From the NCBI GenBank assembly GCA_937903005.1, contig CALFNR010000188.1, positions 1-29,260 of the forward strand: DNA of 29,260 bases, given 5' to 3'. The notes below the pieces were generated by a model. That model had not been told where the DNA came from and did not search any database. It saw nothing but the letters and a program-made list of their open reading frames with translations. The position numbers and the translations under genes are program-made. Below, one piece after another: positions 21,946 through 29,260 of the stretch; within the stretch, counting starts at the first letter, position 1; the number at the start of each line of letters is the position of its first letter. This DNA is from Clostridium_AI sp002297865 (GTDB lineage Bacteria; Bacillota; Clostridia; Lachnospirales; Lachnospiraceae).

Positions 21946-23253
21946 TTATTTACATATTTTATATTTCAAATACCTATACACTTCCCCCAAAAACGATAAT
22001 GACCCAAAACAAATAACCACTTCATCCCTTCTAGCATACACCAAATCAAGTGCCTGTTCTACACTCTTTGCATCAACTACATCATCCACATACCTTCTCG
22101 CCACTTCCGCAAGCTTCTCAGACGGTAATGCCCTTGGATTCTCTGTCTCAATACAATAAACTTTTTCAGCATACGGACAAGTAATCCTAAGAATCTTTTC
22201 ATATTCCTTATCCGCAAATATTCCAACAACAAAGGTAACCTTCTTCCCTACGAAGTACATTTTAAGTGTTTTTGCAAGGGATTTTGCCGCATCTTCATTA
22301 TGCGCCCCGTCCACAATCACTAAAGGCTGCTGATTAACAACAGAAAATCTCCCTTTCCATTCCGTTCTTTTCAATCCACTTTGCATTACCTCATCTGTAA
22401 TACGCACCCCTTTATCCCTTAACACCTTAGCCACCTCAATTGCAAGTGTTGCATTCTTTGGCTGATTTTCACCAAGCAGCTTTGTTTCATAAGCTACACC
22501 ATCATATGAAAAACACGTTTTCTCTAACGTAAACGATTGCTCTGTCAACTTTGTAAAATCTGTCCTATAACATCTTGCACCTTGTTCCTGGCAAACTCTA
22601 TCTATCACGTTCTGTATGCGTTCGCCATTCTCATAATCTCTATAATCATAACAAACCACCTCTACACCTTGCTTTATAATTCCTGCCTTTTTCTCTGTAA
22701 TCTCTTCAATTGTATCACCCAAAATGTGCATATGATCCATACTAATAGAAGTCAGCACCGAAAGTTCCACCGTCTCAATTACATTGGTTGCATCTTCAAT
22801 GCCACCTAACCCCACTTCCAACACAACATAATCGCACTTTTGATCTTTAAATTCCAAGAAAGCCATCGCTGTCTCAATCTCAAACGCCGTTGGCAAAGGT
22901 TCTCCTGCTTCCTCCATTGCCTGTACTGCTGTCTGTATCCTCTCTATCTTCTCTCCTACTGCTTCCTTTGTAATATACGCACAAGTATCTCCTTCCATCA
23001 CTTGAATTCTCTCACAGTATTCCAAAATCGTTGGAGATACATATCGACCAACTTTGTATCCCGCAGCTACCAAAATATTGGCAATATAAGCTCCTACAGA
23101 ACCTTTCCCATTAGTACCAGCTATATGTATAAACTTTAACTGGTTTTGTGGATTGTCAAAACGTTCTAGTAACTTGGTGACAGCATCCAGCCCCAAAACC
23201 ATTCCTCCAGGATTTCGACTTTCCACAAACTTCATTGCATCTAAAAAATCCAT
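21946..23253 (-). CDS. folC: Folylpolyglutamate/dihydrofolate synthase
   Basis: This 435-residue Mur-ligase-family enzyme adds glutamate to dihydropteroate and to folates, retaining them in the cell. It has the P-loop AGTNGKGSV (45-53), the family segment GRYVSPTILEYCERIQV, LEVGLGGIEDATN (Mg/glutamate side), a SMDHMHILGDTIEEI motif, KKAGIIKQG, and a C-terminal domain with VVDGAHNEDAA. The start ATG at 23253 has AGGAGG six bases upstream; an upstream in-frame start at 23274 has no site. It follows the RlmI-like gene by ~105 bases, with a hairpin between. It would adjoin folE but for the inserted ATPase-nuclease cassette. Confidence 0.95.
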   Translation of the reverse strand: MDFLDAMKFVESRNPGGMVLGLDAVTKLLERFDNPQNQLKFIHIAGTNGKGSVGAYIANILVAAGYKVGRYVSPTILEYCERIQVMEGDTCAYITKEAVGEKIERIQTAVQAMEEAGEPLPTAFEIETAMAFLEFKDQKCDYVVLEVGLGGIEDATNVIETVELSVLTSISMDHMHILGDTIEEITEKKAGIIKQGVEVVCYDYRDYENGERIQNVIDRVCQEQGARCYRTDFTKLTEQSFTLEKTCFSYDGVAYETKLLGENQPKNATLAIEVAKVLRDKGVRITDEVMQSGLKRTEWKGRFSVVNQQPLVIVDGAHNEDAAKSLAKTLKMYFVGKKVTFVVGIFADKEYEKILRITCPYAEKVYCIETENPRALPSEKLAEVARRYVDDVVDAKSVEQALDLVYARRDEVVICFGSLSFLGEVYRYLKYKICK

Positions 23254-23316
23254 TCTAATCCTCCTGTTAAGCAAGCAATTAATTCTTTTGCTCGATTTAT
23301 CCCAACATAAACTTTT

Positions 23317-23344
23317 AGGCTGGACAAGCTTATGCCTATCCAGC
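23317..23344 (-). terminator. Hairpin between the RlmI-like gene and folC
   Basis: GGCTGGA (minus, 23344-23338 arm) pairs with TCCAGCC (23323-23317) around a 14-base loop. It is followed by TAAAAGTTTATG, which is only weakly U-rich. It may end or attenuate transcription from the methyltransferase gene into folC. Confidence 0.5.
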
Positions 23345-23359
23345 CTTCTAATTCTTCTA

Positions 23360-24565
23360 TTAATAACGTTCTTCTACTACTTGGAAAATATAGAATTTCA
23401 AGTACAATGACTCATCTGCTGCCCATAATATCGGATGATCCGCAGCCTGTGTACGGAATTCAACCTGTCTTAATCTCTTATGAGCGCTTCTTGCTGCCTG
23501 CTTGATTGTCTCAGTAAATAATTCTGTATCCATAAAATGAGAACAAGAACAAGTTGCAAGATAACCTCCATCTTTTACAAGTTTCAGTCCTCGCATATTA
23601 ATTTCACGATACCCCTTCGTCGCATTTTTAATAGAAGAACGTGACTTTGTAAATGCCGGTGGGTCTAAAATTACCATATCAAACTTTTCTCCTTGCTCCT
23701 CTAATTTAGGAAGCAGGTCAAATACATCTGCGCACTGGAATTTTACAATATCTTCAAAACCATTTAATTTTGCATTTTCCCTTGCCTGCTCACAGCCAAG
23801 TTCAGATGCATCCACACCTAACACACTTTTCGCTCCAGCAATTGCAGCATTTAAGGCAAAGGAACCTGTATGGGTAAAGCAGTCTAATACTTTTGCACCT
23901 TTACACATTGGGTGAATTGCTTTACGATTGTATTTTTGGTCAAGGAAAAATCCTGTTTTCTGACCTTCTGCCACATCTACATAGTATTTCACGCCATTTT
24001 CTACAATCTGCACTTTTGTAGCAAATTCTTCTCCAATAAATCCTTTGTAGCATTCCATTCCTTCTAATTTACGAACTTTTGCATCACTTCGTTCATAAAC
24101 ACCACGGATGTGTATGCCATCTTTTTCAAGAACTTCCTTTAAAAGTTCAATAATCTCTAGTTTCACATTGTCGATTCCTAATGCTAAAGACTCCACAACT
24201 AAAACATCTGTAAACTTATCAATTACCAAGCCTGGCAGGAAATCTGCCTCACCAAAAATGACGCGGCAACTACTTGTGTCTACGGTTTTCTTTCGATAAT
24301 CCCATGCATCTTCTACACGCTTCTTTAAAAATGCTCGGTCAATTACGGCATCTGCATTTTTAGTCATCATTCTTACTGTAATTTTGGAGTTAGTGTTAAT
24401 AAATCCGACTCCTAATGGGTAATCATCAAAATCCACTACTTTCACGAACTGACCGTTCTGTGCACCTTCTTCGATTACATCTATCTCGTTGTCATATATC
24501 CACAAGCCACCAGCTTTAAATTGTCTGCCTTCGCCTTTTTTTATTTTCACTACTGGATAAGTCAT
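23360..24565 (-). CDS. RlmI-like class I SAM-dependent rRNA methyltransferase
   Basis: This 401-residue protein has the RlmI/YccW layout. An N-terminal PUA-like RNA-binding domain (1-~70, KGEGRQFKAGGLWIYDNEI) leads through RGVYERSDAKVRKLEG into a Rossmann methyltransferase with VLDCFTHTGSFALNAA (SAM site), a DPPAFTKS catalytic loop (301-308) and ATCSCSHFM (337-345). RlmI methylates cytosine C5 at position 1962 of E. coli 23S rRNA; the same target is likely but not shown here. Of several in-frame starts, ATG 24565 has GGAGG five bases upstream; those to 24616 lack sites. It is transcribed towards folC. Confidence 0.92.
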   Translation of the reverse strand: MTYPVVKIKKGEGRQFKAGGLWIYDNEIDVIEEGAQNGQFVKVVDFDDYPLGVGFINTNSKITVRMMTKNADAVIDRAFLKKRVEDAWDYRKKTVDTSSCRVIFGEADFLPGLVIDKFTDVLVVESLALGIDNVKLEIIELLKEVLEKDGIHIRGVYERSDAKVRKLEGMECYKGFIGEEFATKVQIVENGVKYYVDVAEGQKTGFFLDQKYNRKAIHPMCKGAKVLDCFTHTGSFALNAAIAGAKSVLGVDASELGCEQARENAKLNGFEDIVKFQCADVFDLLPKLEEQGEKFDMVILDPPAFTKSRSSIKNATKGYREINMRGLKLVKDGGYLATCSCSHFMDTELFTETIKQAARSAHKRLRQVEFRTQAADHPILWAADESLYLKFYIFQVVEERY

Positions 24566-24719
24566 AATTTCCTCCATCTTGGTGTCCTTTGTTCTCATAT
24601 AATTAGTAAACACCATAAATTCTAAATCTTTATCGTTATTCTAAGTAAGTATAGTATACCATAATGGTTTAAAATGCAAGGTTTCCAGTTGTTTCGTTCT
24701 CGTTCCAAAGAAGTGCTTT

Positions 24720-26219
24720 CTACTCCATCAATACTTCGATCCCTTCTTTATCTGCTAATAACACGGAATCTCCAATTACGAAATCATTTTCTACTTTCTC
24801 TATGCACACTTGCTTTGTTTTTGTTTCTGAAAATCCACCATTTTCACTATAGTCATAGACATAATATGTGTTTTCCTTAGAATCTGCATTATTTGTTACA
24901 AATCCGAACTTTGTACCATCATCCGTTAATGTCAAATCCCCTATGGACACACTTTCCGTATCTTCTAAAGATACAGTGTCTTTTGTTTCTAAGCTGTCAT
25001 TTTGTAACATGTTTAACCGAATACCAGAGGTATCATTGCTAAACACTAGAATTCCACTATCCGTAAACTCACCTGCAAATACTTGTTCTCCAAGACTGTT
25101 TTTCTTATCGTTAATCAGACGCATCTGATTATCGTACCTTTGAATACGTACACCATCTGTTTCTGCTGCTAATAGTTCCAGATTAGAATCTTTACCTTGA
25201 ATTGCAATAATATTCTTTAGAGGAACGTTGCATTCTGTACTTTCTCCCACCTGTAAAGAATCCCCCTCTAATTGATAACTCTGAATTCTGGTTCCCTGGT
25301 CACTTTTCTTTAATGCATACACAGACCCCTCTGACACAAAATATTTTGCATCGGTTTCTTCTATAGCGAATGTATTTGCCCCATTATTCTCCACATCTAC
25401 CTTCTGCATTTTTCCTTTATCTGTAAATATATATACGTTATCACCATCCTGATAGGAACACTGATAATTTCCATCTACAGAAAGTGTCGTCACTTCCTGT
25501 GGTTCTGTCTTATCCGATACATCGTACGTACTAACTATGGTTCCGTTATTATCATCCGACGCAACACATACTAGCTTGTCAGAAAGGAGATAAAATTCTT
25601 TTGCCATCTGATTTACATTTATGCGTGCGACCTCTTTTACCTCATTCGAGACAAATTCCTGAATGACAACCTCTTTTCCTTCTCCCGAATAGATTGTTGT
25701 ACCATCTGTTACAGAACGCTTTCCATTCCCTTCTACAAAACTTCTAGGTTCACTTACTGGAATCTTCTTTTCACTCTGATCGGTTGAATCCATATGACCC
25801 TCTTCCTGTTTTTTGTTTTCTTTATTTTTCTTGCTATCTGTCTGAGTTTTTTTAGGTACATCCTCTTTTTTTACTTCTTCTTTTCGCTCAGCTTTATCTT
25901 CAGTTTCCAAAACCTCACTTTCCTGCTTATCTTCTGATTCCTGTGTTACTTGTACTGGCTCAATTTTATGAGGCTTTTGATTGCTTTTTTCCAAAATCCT
26001 TCCTGTATACAAGGATACTCCTGCAACAAGTACAAAGGACGCTGCTATTACCATGGACTTTTTCCATCCCTGGTTTGGATGTTTCTGTTTCACTTCTTGT
26101 AATTTGACTAGCATATTTTCTGGTTCTAAGGATTCTGGTATTTTAATTTCTTGGCTTTCCTGCAACATCCTATCCTCCAGCCATTTATTGTCATCTTGGT
26201 CAAACTCTATCCTCTTCAT
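24720..26219 (-). CDS. Anti-sigma-type membrane protein with extracellular beta-propeller
   Basis: This is a 499-residue protein. Residues 1-53 are cytoplasmic (including EIKIPESLEPENMLVKLQEV, typical of clostridial ECF anti-sigma N-termini), 55-73 form a transmembrane helix (SMVIAASFVLVAGVSLYTG), and ~80-165 form a Lys/Glu/Ser-rich extracellular linker. From ~175 a domain of repeated four-stranded blades (YSGEGKEVVIQEF, VCVASDDNNGTIVSTYD, YIFTDKGKMQKVD) reads as a beta-propeller. ATG 26219 has GGAGG six bases upstream and starts 14 bases after the sigma gene stop, so it is co-expressed with it and by analogy holds the sigma factor at the membrane. The signal sensed is unknown; the propeller is inferred from repeats. 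Confidence 0.82.
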   Translation of the reverse strand: MKRIEFDQDDNKWLEDRMLQESQEIKIPESLEPENMLVKLQEVKQKHPNQGWKKSMVIAASFVLVAGVSLYTGRILEKSNQKPHKIEPVQVTQESEDKQESEVLETEDKAERKEEVKKEDVPKKTQTDSKKNKENKKQEEGHMDSTDQSEKKIPVSEPRSFVEGNGKRSVTDGTTIYSGEGKEVVIQEFVSNEVKEVARINVNQMAKEFYLLSDKLVCVASDDNNGTIVSTYDVSDKTEPQEVTTLSVDGNYQCSYQDGDNVYIFTDKGKMQKVDVENNGANTFAIEETDAKYFVSEGSVYALKKSDQGTRIQSYQLEGDSLQVGESTECNVPLKNIIAIQGKDSNLELLAAETDGVRIQRYDNQMRLINDKKNSLGEQVFAGEFTDSGILVFSNDTSGIRLNMLQNDSLETKDTVSLEDTESVSIGDLTLTDDGTKFGFVTNNADSKENTYYVYDYSENGGFSETKTKQVCIEKVENDFVIGDSVLLADKEGIEVLME

Positions 26220-26233
26220 ACAAAACCTCCGTT

Positions 26234-26746
26234 CTACTCCATTTCATATACCATTTCTTTCCTTAACTTTTCTAATGCTCGCCGATATTTCGAACGAATG
26301 GTGCTATGTTTTTTATGTAAAATAGAACCAATCTCTTTGCCTTTATATCCTCCGAATACGCTCATCGTAACAATCAGCCGTTCTTCTTCTGTCAAAGTGC
26401 CTAGTGCCTGTAAAACACCAACATTTTCGGACAAATCCCGAATATCTCCCACCAAGTTTTGTGGAATCTCCTCCCACTTGCTTTTATATTCTTTTATTTT
26501 CTTTTTGCATTTGCAGCTTACAATTGTAAACATCCAGCTTTTAAAGGCCGTTGGGTCCTTTAACTGGTACATGTTACGGTAAGCATCCAGCACTGCATCA
26601 CTAACTACGTCCTCGGCATCCTGCTGATTTTGTAAAGTATAAACAGCAAAACGATATAGATCTTTATATATAGATTGATAAAGCTGTGCAAAAGCTTCTG
26701 CATCATTGTTTTTGGCACGCAAAACAAGCTGCTCTTGTAATTCCAT
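26234..26746 (-). CDS. ECF-type RNA polymerase sigma factor
   Basis: This 170-residue sigma-70 family ECF factor has region 2 at ~15-85 (AFAQLYQSIYKDLYRFAVYTLQ, DAEDVVSDAVLDAYRN, FKSWMFTIVSCKCKKKI) and region 4 at ~110-165 (LTEEERLIVTMSVFGGYKGKEIGSIL, then KKHSTIRSKYRRALEKLR as the HTH). The start ATG at 26746 has GGAG six bases upstream; a longer in-frame start at 26779 has none. The anti-sigma-like gene follows directly. The upstream region has a sigma-A promoter and an overlapping GCAAC-T-rich element that looks like an ECF -35, so autoregulation is plausible. Confidence 0.92.
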   Translation of the reverse strand: MELQEQLVLRAKNNDAEAFAQLYQSIYKDLYRFAVYTLQNQQDAEDVVSDAVLDAYRNMYQLKDPTAFKSWMFTIVSCKCKKKIKEYKSKWEEIPQNLVGDIRDLSENVGVLQALGTLTEEERLIVTMSVFGGYKGKEIGSILHKKHSTIRSKYRRALEKLRKEMVYEME

Positions 26747-26790
26747 GTCTTTCTCCTCTCGTATGGAAATGCATTTCAATTAATAAGTGT

Positions 26791-26818
26791 ATTATAGTAA
26801 AAAAAATGTTGCATGCAA
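26791..26818 (-). promoter_or_regulatory. Promoter of the sigma/anti-sigma operon
   Basis: On the minus strand there is a TTGCAT -35 (26818-26813), a 16-base spacer and a TATAAT -10 (26796-26791). Immediately inside lies GCAACATTTT, an ECF-like -35 candidate. The -35 is within the perfect 10-bp palindrome TTGCATGCAA (26809-26818), similar to the MarR-gene site at 27521. Confidence 0.6.
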
Positions 26819-26899
26819 ATAAATTTCTGAAAAAAAATGACTCATTTCATTGATGTCATTTTGTAAATCATATGAAGTTCACGTTCCATCTCTTTGGAA

Positions 26900-26922
26900 G
26901 TGGGTGCATTTTAAGCACCCAC
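26900..26922. repeat. 8-bp perfect hairpin without T-tract
   Basis: GTGGGTGC (26900-26907) pairs with GCACCCAC (26915-26922), with a 7-base loop. It lies between the superoxide reductase gene and the sigma gene on the minus strand. Neither strand has a following T-run, so it may be a weak or factor-dependent terminator or an mRNA 3'-end stabiliser. Confidence 0.6.
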
Positions 26923-27030
26923 ATTGTAATACAAACGTTGAAGTTTCTTATTGTTACATATTATAGCCAGCAAACGGGGAGAAGCTGGTGAACTAACTTG
27001 TCCCTATCTTGTCCATTATGCATATATCTA

Positions 27031-27408
27031 TTATGGATTAATCTCTACTTTCCATAGTCCGTGAAGATTACAGTACGCATAAGCTGCTACTGGTTTTTCT
27101 GTAGAATGTAAGCAAAAATGCACGATTGGTTCCTTATCGTGAGTTAAGAATTTATATTGTGCACCGTTCTGTGTTTCTAAAACTACCGTTGTAATTAAGT
27201 GTTCTTCTGTCATAGGATGAGTAACACTGCCAACATTTACTGTAACTGTATTTCCACTGATTGTTACCACAGGCATATGTTTTTCTGTAGCAGCATCAAC
27301 ACTGTTTGGTGTGATTTCTTTTGCATCTGTTAAACTTTGCTCATCGGTAAATACATGAGTAATCGGTATCACTAATCCATTATTATTACACTTAAAAAAT
27401 TTCATCAT
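27031..27408 (-). CDS. Superoxide reductase (desulfoferrodoxin family, degenerate N-terminus)
   Basis: This 125-residue non-heme iron superoxide reductase reduces superoxide to hydrogen peroxide without making oxygen, a typical anaerobe defence. The catalytic Fe(His)4Cys site is complete: His44 (EKHMP), His64 (HPM), His70 (EEH), and Cys113 and His116 (AYCNLHG), with Lys43 also kept. Class I desulfoferrodoxins have a Cys4 rubredoxin-like site in the first ~35 residues. Here only Cys7 remains and the others are gone (CNNN; no CC pair), so that iron site is lost and the protein acts as a class II/III-like enzyme. The ATG at 27408 has AAGGTGG nine bases upstream. It is divergent from the marR gene. 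Confidence 0.9.
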   Translation of the reverse strand: MMKFFKCNNNGLVIPITHVFTDEQSLTDAKEITPNSVDAATEKHMPVVTISGNTVTVNVGSVTHPMTEEHLITTVVLETQNGAQYKFLTHDKEPIVHFCLHSTEKPVAAYAYCNLHGLWKVEINP

Positions 27409-27476
27409 CTCTTTTATCCACCTTTCTTAATTCTTTCGTAGTTTGTGGAATTTTACAATTTATATGTAAGAAATCA

Positions 27477-27536
27477 TTGCAAATTATTTTTTTTTGCTTT
27501 AATATAGAATACGCACAAACATGTAGCATGCAACAT
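27477..27536 (+). promoter_or_regulatory. Promoter and candidate operator of the marR-ABC operon
   Basis: A TTGCAA -35 (27477-27482), a 17-base spacer and a TAATAT -10 (27500-27505) are followed by the near-palindrome ATGTAGCATGCAACAT (27521-27536, 14 of 16 positions symmetric). It sits just past the expected start site, as for an autorepressing MarR protein. Confidence 0.5.
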
Positions 27537-27555
27537 AAATATAAAGGAGGCAAAG

Positions 27556-27984
27556 ATGAATACCAGCGAACACATCGGTCCTAAAATCAAATCCATCAAT
27601 AATTCGTTGAAAAAGCACTTATGCAAGGATGGACAGAACTTAAACTTAACATCAACGCAGATGCACGTACTGAAATACCTTTGCACTCATCAAAAGGAAA
27701 CTATCTACCAGAAAGATATCTTAAACGAATTTGAATTATCTAACGCAACTGTTTCCGGCATCATATCGAGACTTGAAGCAAAAGGTTTTGTGAGCTGCAG
27801 TTACTCTGGTTCTGATTGTCGTTGCAAGCAGATTACAATTACAGAGAAAGCGCTTAGCTGTGATAACAAAATCAGGCAAGATATCAGGCATATCGAATCT
27901 GTAATGGTAGAAGGGTTTACGGATGAAGATATTTCAAAGTTGCATCAATATCTAGACAGAATATTTCAAAATCTAACGAATTAA
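27556..27984 (+). CDS. MarR-family transcriptional regulator
   Basis: This 142-residue winged-helix regulator probably represses the exporter gene 46 bases downstream. The core shows LTSTQMHVLKYLC (helix 2), YQKDILNEFELSNATVSGIISRLEAKGF (recognition helix) and a wing with the conserved Asp-x-Arg-x-Lys (SDCRCKQITIT). Cysteines at 81, 88 and 90 surround the wing arginine, with a further Cys102, Cys23 and Cys43; this is unusual and could make DNA binding redox- or metal-responsive. ATG 27556 has AAAGGAGG a few bases upstream. The divergent neighbour is a superoxide reductase. Confidence 0.9.
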   Translation: MNTSEHIGPKIKSINNSLKKHLCKDGQNLNLTSTQMHVLKYLCTHQKETIYQKDILNEFELSNATVSGIISRLEAKGFVSCSYSGSDCRCKQITITEKALSCDNKIRQDIRHIESVMVEGFTDEDISKLHQYLDRIFQNLTN

Positions 27985-28030
27985 GGTTTTGATATTCTAC
28001 ATACAAATTTACAATATATAGGAGGAAATT

Positions 28031-29260
28031 ATGATTAAACGTCTTAGTAAGAGCATTCGCGAATATCGAACTGTGACAATTCTGACACCTATCATGATGA
28101 TCGGCGAAGTAGTTTGCGAATGTATTATTCCAATGATTACGAAGTCCCTGATTGACAACATACAAGATGGCTGTAGCATGGACGTAATCACCAGATACGG
28201 AATTGGTTTATTGGGTATGGCGATCTTATCACTTTTATTTGGCTCCATTGCTGGCTGGCTTTGTGCAACAGCTTCTGCTGGTTTTGCCAAAAATCTTCGT
28301 CATGACCTGTTTTACAAAGTACAGGAATATTCCTTTTCCAATATTGATAAATTCTCAACTTCATCCCTTGTTACCAGATTGACAACGGATGTTACAAATG
28401 TTCAGATGGCATTCATGATGATTATTCGTATTGCAGTACGAAGTCCACTTATGCTTATATTTGCATTTATTATGTCTTTTAGTGTCGGAAAAAAACTTGC
28501 TTGGATTTTCGCAGGATTTATTCCTTTCCTTGGATTTTTCCTTGGATTTATTATTTACAAAGTTATGCCATTGTTCCATGCAGTATTTAAGAAATACGAT
28601 AATCTAAACAACTCTGTACAGGAAAATATCAAAGGTATGCGAGTTGTAAAAAGTTTTGTTCGTGAAGATTATGAAAAAGAAAAATTCCATGCTGCTTCTG
28701 ATGATGTTAGAAAAGATTTTACCAAAGCAGAAACCATCTTAGCTTTTAACTCACCACTGATGCAGTTTTGTACCTACTGTTCTTTAATTCTTATTTCATA
28801 CTTTGCTTCAAAACTCATCGTGTCAACCCATGGCACATATTTAAACATTGGTTCTTTAACTAGTATGATTACATATTCTATGCAGATATTAATGAGCCTT
28901 ATGATGCTCTCTATGATATTCGTAATGCTTACTCTATCTTCTGCCTCAGCGAAACGTATTGCTGAAGTGTTAGATGAAACTAGTGATTTGCGTAATCCTG
29001 ATGAACCAGTCATGACTGTCCCTAACGGCAGTATTGATTTTGAAAATGTTAGTTTTAAATATTCCTTGAAAGCGGAAAAGATGGCACTCTCCAATATTAA
29101 TCTCCACATTGATTCCGGCATGACAGTTGGAATTATTGGTGGTACAGGTTCTAGTAAATCCAGCCTTATTCAGCTTATTTCCCGATTATATGATGTAACG
29201 GAAGGTGCTGTGAAAGTTGGTGGCATTGATGTTAGAGATTATGACTTAGAAACCCTACGG
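28031..29260 (+). CDS. ABC exporter, fused permease-ATPase half-transporter (3'-truncated)
   Basis: The first 410 residues of a type IV ABC exporter are present. A six-helix transmembrane domain (~1-310) contains the coupling region SVQENIKGMRVVKSFVRE. The start of the nucleotide-binding domain has the A-loop region IDFENVSFKYS and the Walker A GGTGSSKS (370-377), whose Gly before Lys is Ser, as I recall for some Firmicutes exporters. The frame is open to the window end, so the signature and Walker B lie outside. ATG 28031 has GGAGG six bases upstream. It lies 46 bases after marR and is probably the first of a heterodimeric multidrug exporter pair. The substrate is unknown. Confidence 0.93.
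   Translation, partial: MIKRLSKSIREYRTVTILTPIMMIGEVVCECIIPMITKSLIDNIQDGCSMDVITRYGIGLLGMAILSLLFGSIAGWLCATASAGFAKNLRHDLFYKVQEYSFSNIDKFSTSSLVTRLTTDVTNVQMAFMMIIRIAVRSPLMLIFAFIMSFSVGKKLAWIFAGFIPFLGFFLGFIIYKVMPLFHAVFKKYDNLNNSVQENIKGMRVVKSFVREDYEKEKFHAASDDVRKDFTKAETILAFNSPLMQFCTYCSLILISYFASKLIVSTHGTYLNIGSLTSMITYSMQILMSLMMLSMIFVMLTLSSASAKRIAEVLDETSDLRNPDEPVMTVPNGSIDFENVSFKYSLKAEKMALSNINLHIDSGMTVGIIGGTGSSKSSLIQLISRLYDVTEGAVKVGGIDVRDYDLETLR

Noticed and set aside
28001..28290. Minus-strand ORFs of 82 and 93 codons near the start of the exporter
   Set aside because: They are antisense to a clear ABC transporter reading frame and have no ribosome site.

Overview
The window is a low-GC Firmicutes chromosome segment. 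Its AT-rich intergenic DNA, strong AGGAGG-type ribosome binding sites, LytTR/AgrC/AgrD-type signalling genes, ECF sigma/beta-propeller anti-sigma pair, DUF5050-like protein and superoxide reductase suggest an anaerobic gut clostridium, most likely Lachnospiraceae. That assignment is inference from gene content. There are no rRNA or tRNA genes and no CRISPR array. Both ends cut genes: pcrA lacks its 5' end and an ABC exporter lacks its 3' end.

Layout. 1-2.2 kb: the C-terminal part of PcrA/UvrD helicase. 2.5-7.8 kb, all on the minus strand: an agr-type cell-signalling region. Its genes in transcription order are a degenerate AgrC-like kinase, an intact AgrC-like kinase, a 49-residue AgrD-like cyclic peptide precursor, an AgrA-like LytTR response regulator, a LytTR regulator whose receiver has lost its phospho-acceptor, and a small XRE regulator. 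No agrB is present. 8.3-9.05 kb: a small acidic membrane protein and a dead IS3-type orfA fragment. 9.07-12 kb: an orphan NitT/TauT-type lipoprotein, a tRNA-dihydrouridine synthase and a patatin-like phospholipase. 12.1-16.5 kb: a small unknown protein, HtrA protease, PheA (chorismate mutase-prephenate dehydratase) and a divergent DUF5050-like protein.

16.5-24.6 kb, all minus: folate synthesis (folE, an HD-domain protein, folP, a folB-folK fusion, and folC upstream), followed by an RlmI-like rRNA methyltransferase gene. The folate block is split between folC and folE by a two-gene cassette with its own promoter and terminator. The cassette encodes an SMC/ABC-type AAA ATPase and a protein with a PD-(D/E)xK-like signature. 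It is the best candidate for an undescribed system here: an ATPase-plus-nuclease module of the kind used in phage defence, with translationally coupled genes (ATGA overlap).

24.7-29.3 kb: an ECF sigma factor with a beta-propeller anti-sigma protein, a superoxide reductase whose N-terminal rubredoxin-like site is lost, and a divergent MarR regulator plus ABC exporter operon. The MarR protein has cysteines around its wing arginine, so a redox-responsive unit is plausible.

Other points of interest are complementary defects in the two AgrC-like kinases, a perfect hairpin that contains the agrD stop codon, a C8 tract and a structured leader with a terminator upstream of the degenerate LytTR gene, and a perfect 22-bp palindrome shared by two divergent promoters between pheA and the DUF5050-like gene.
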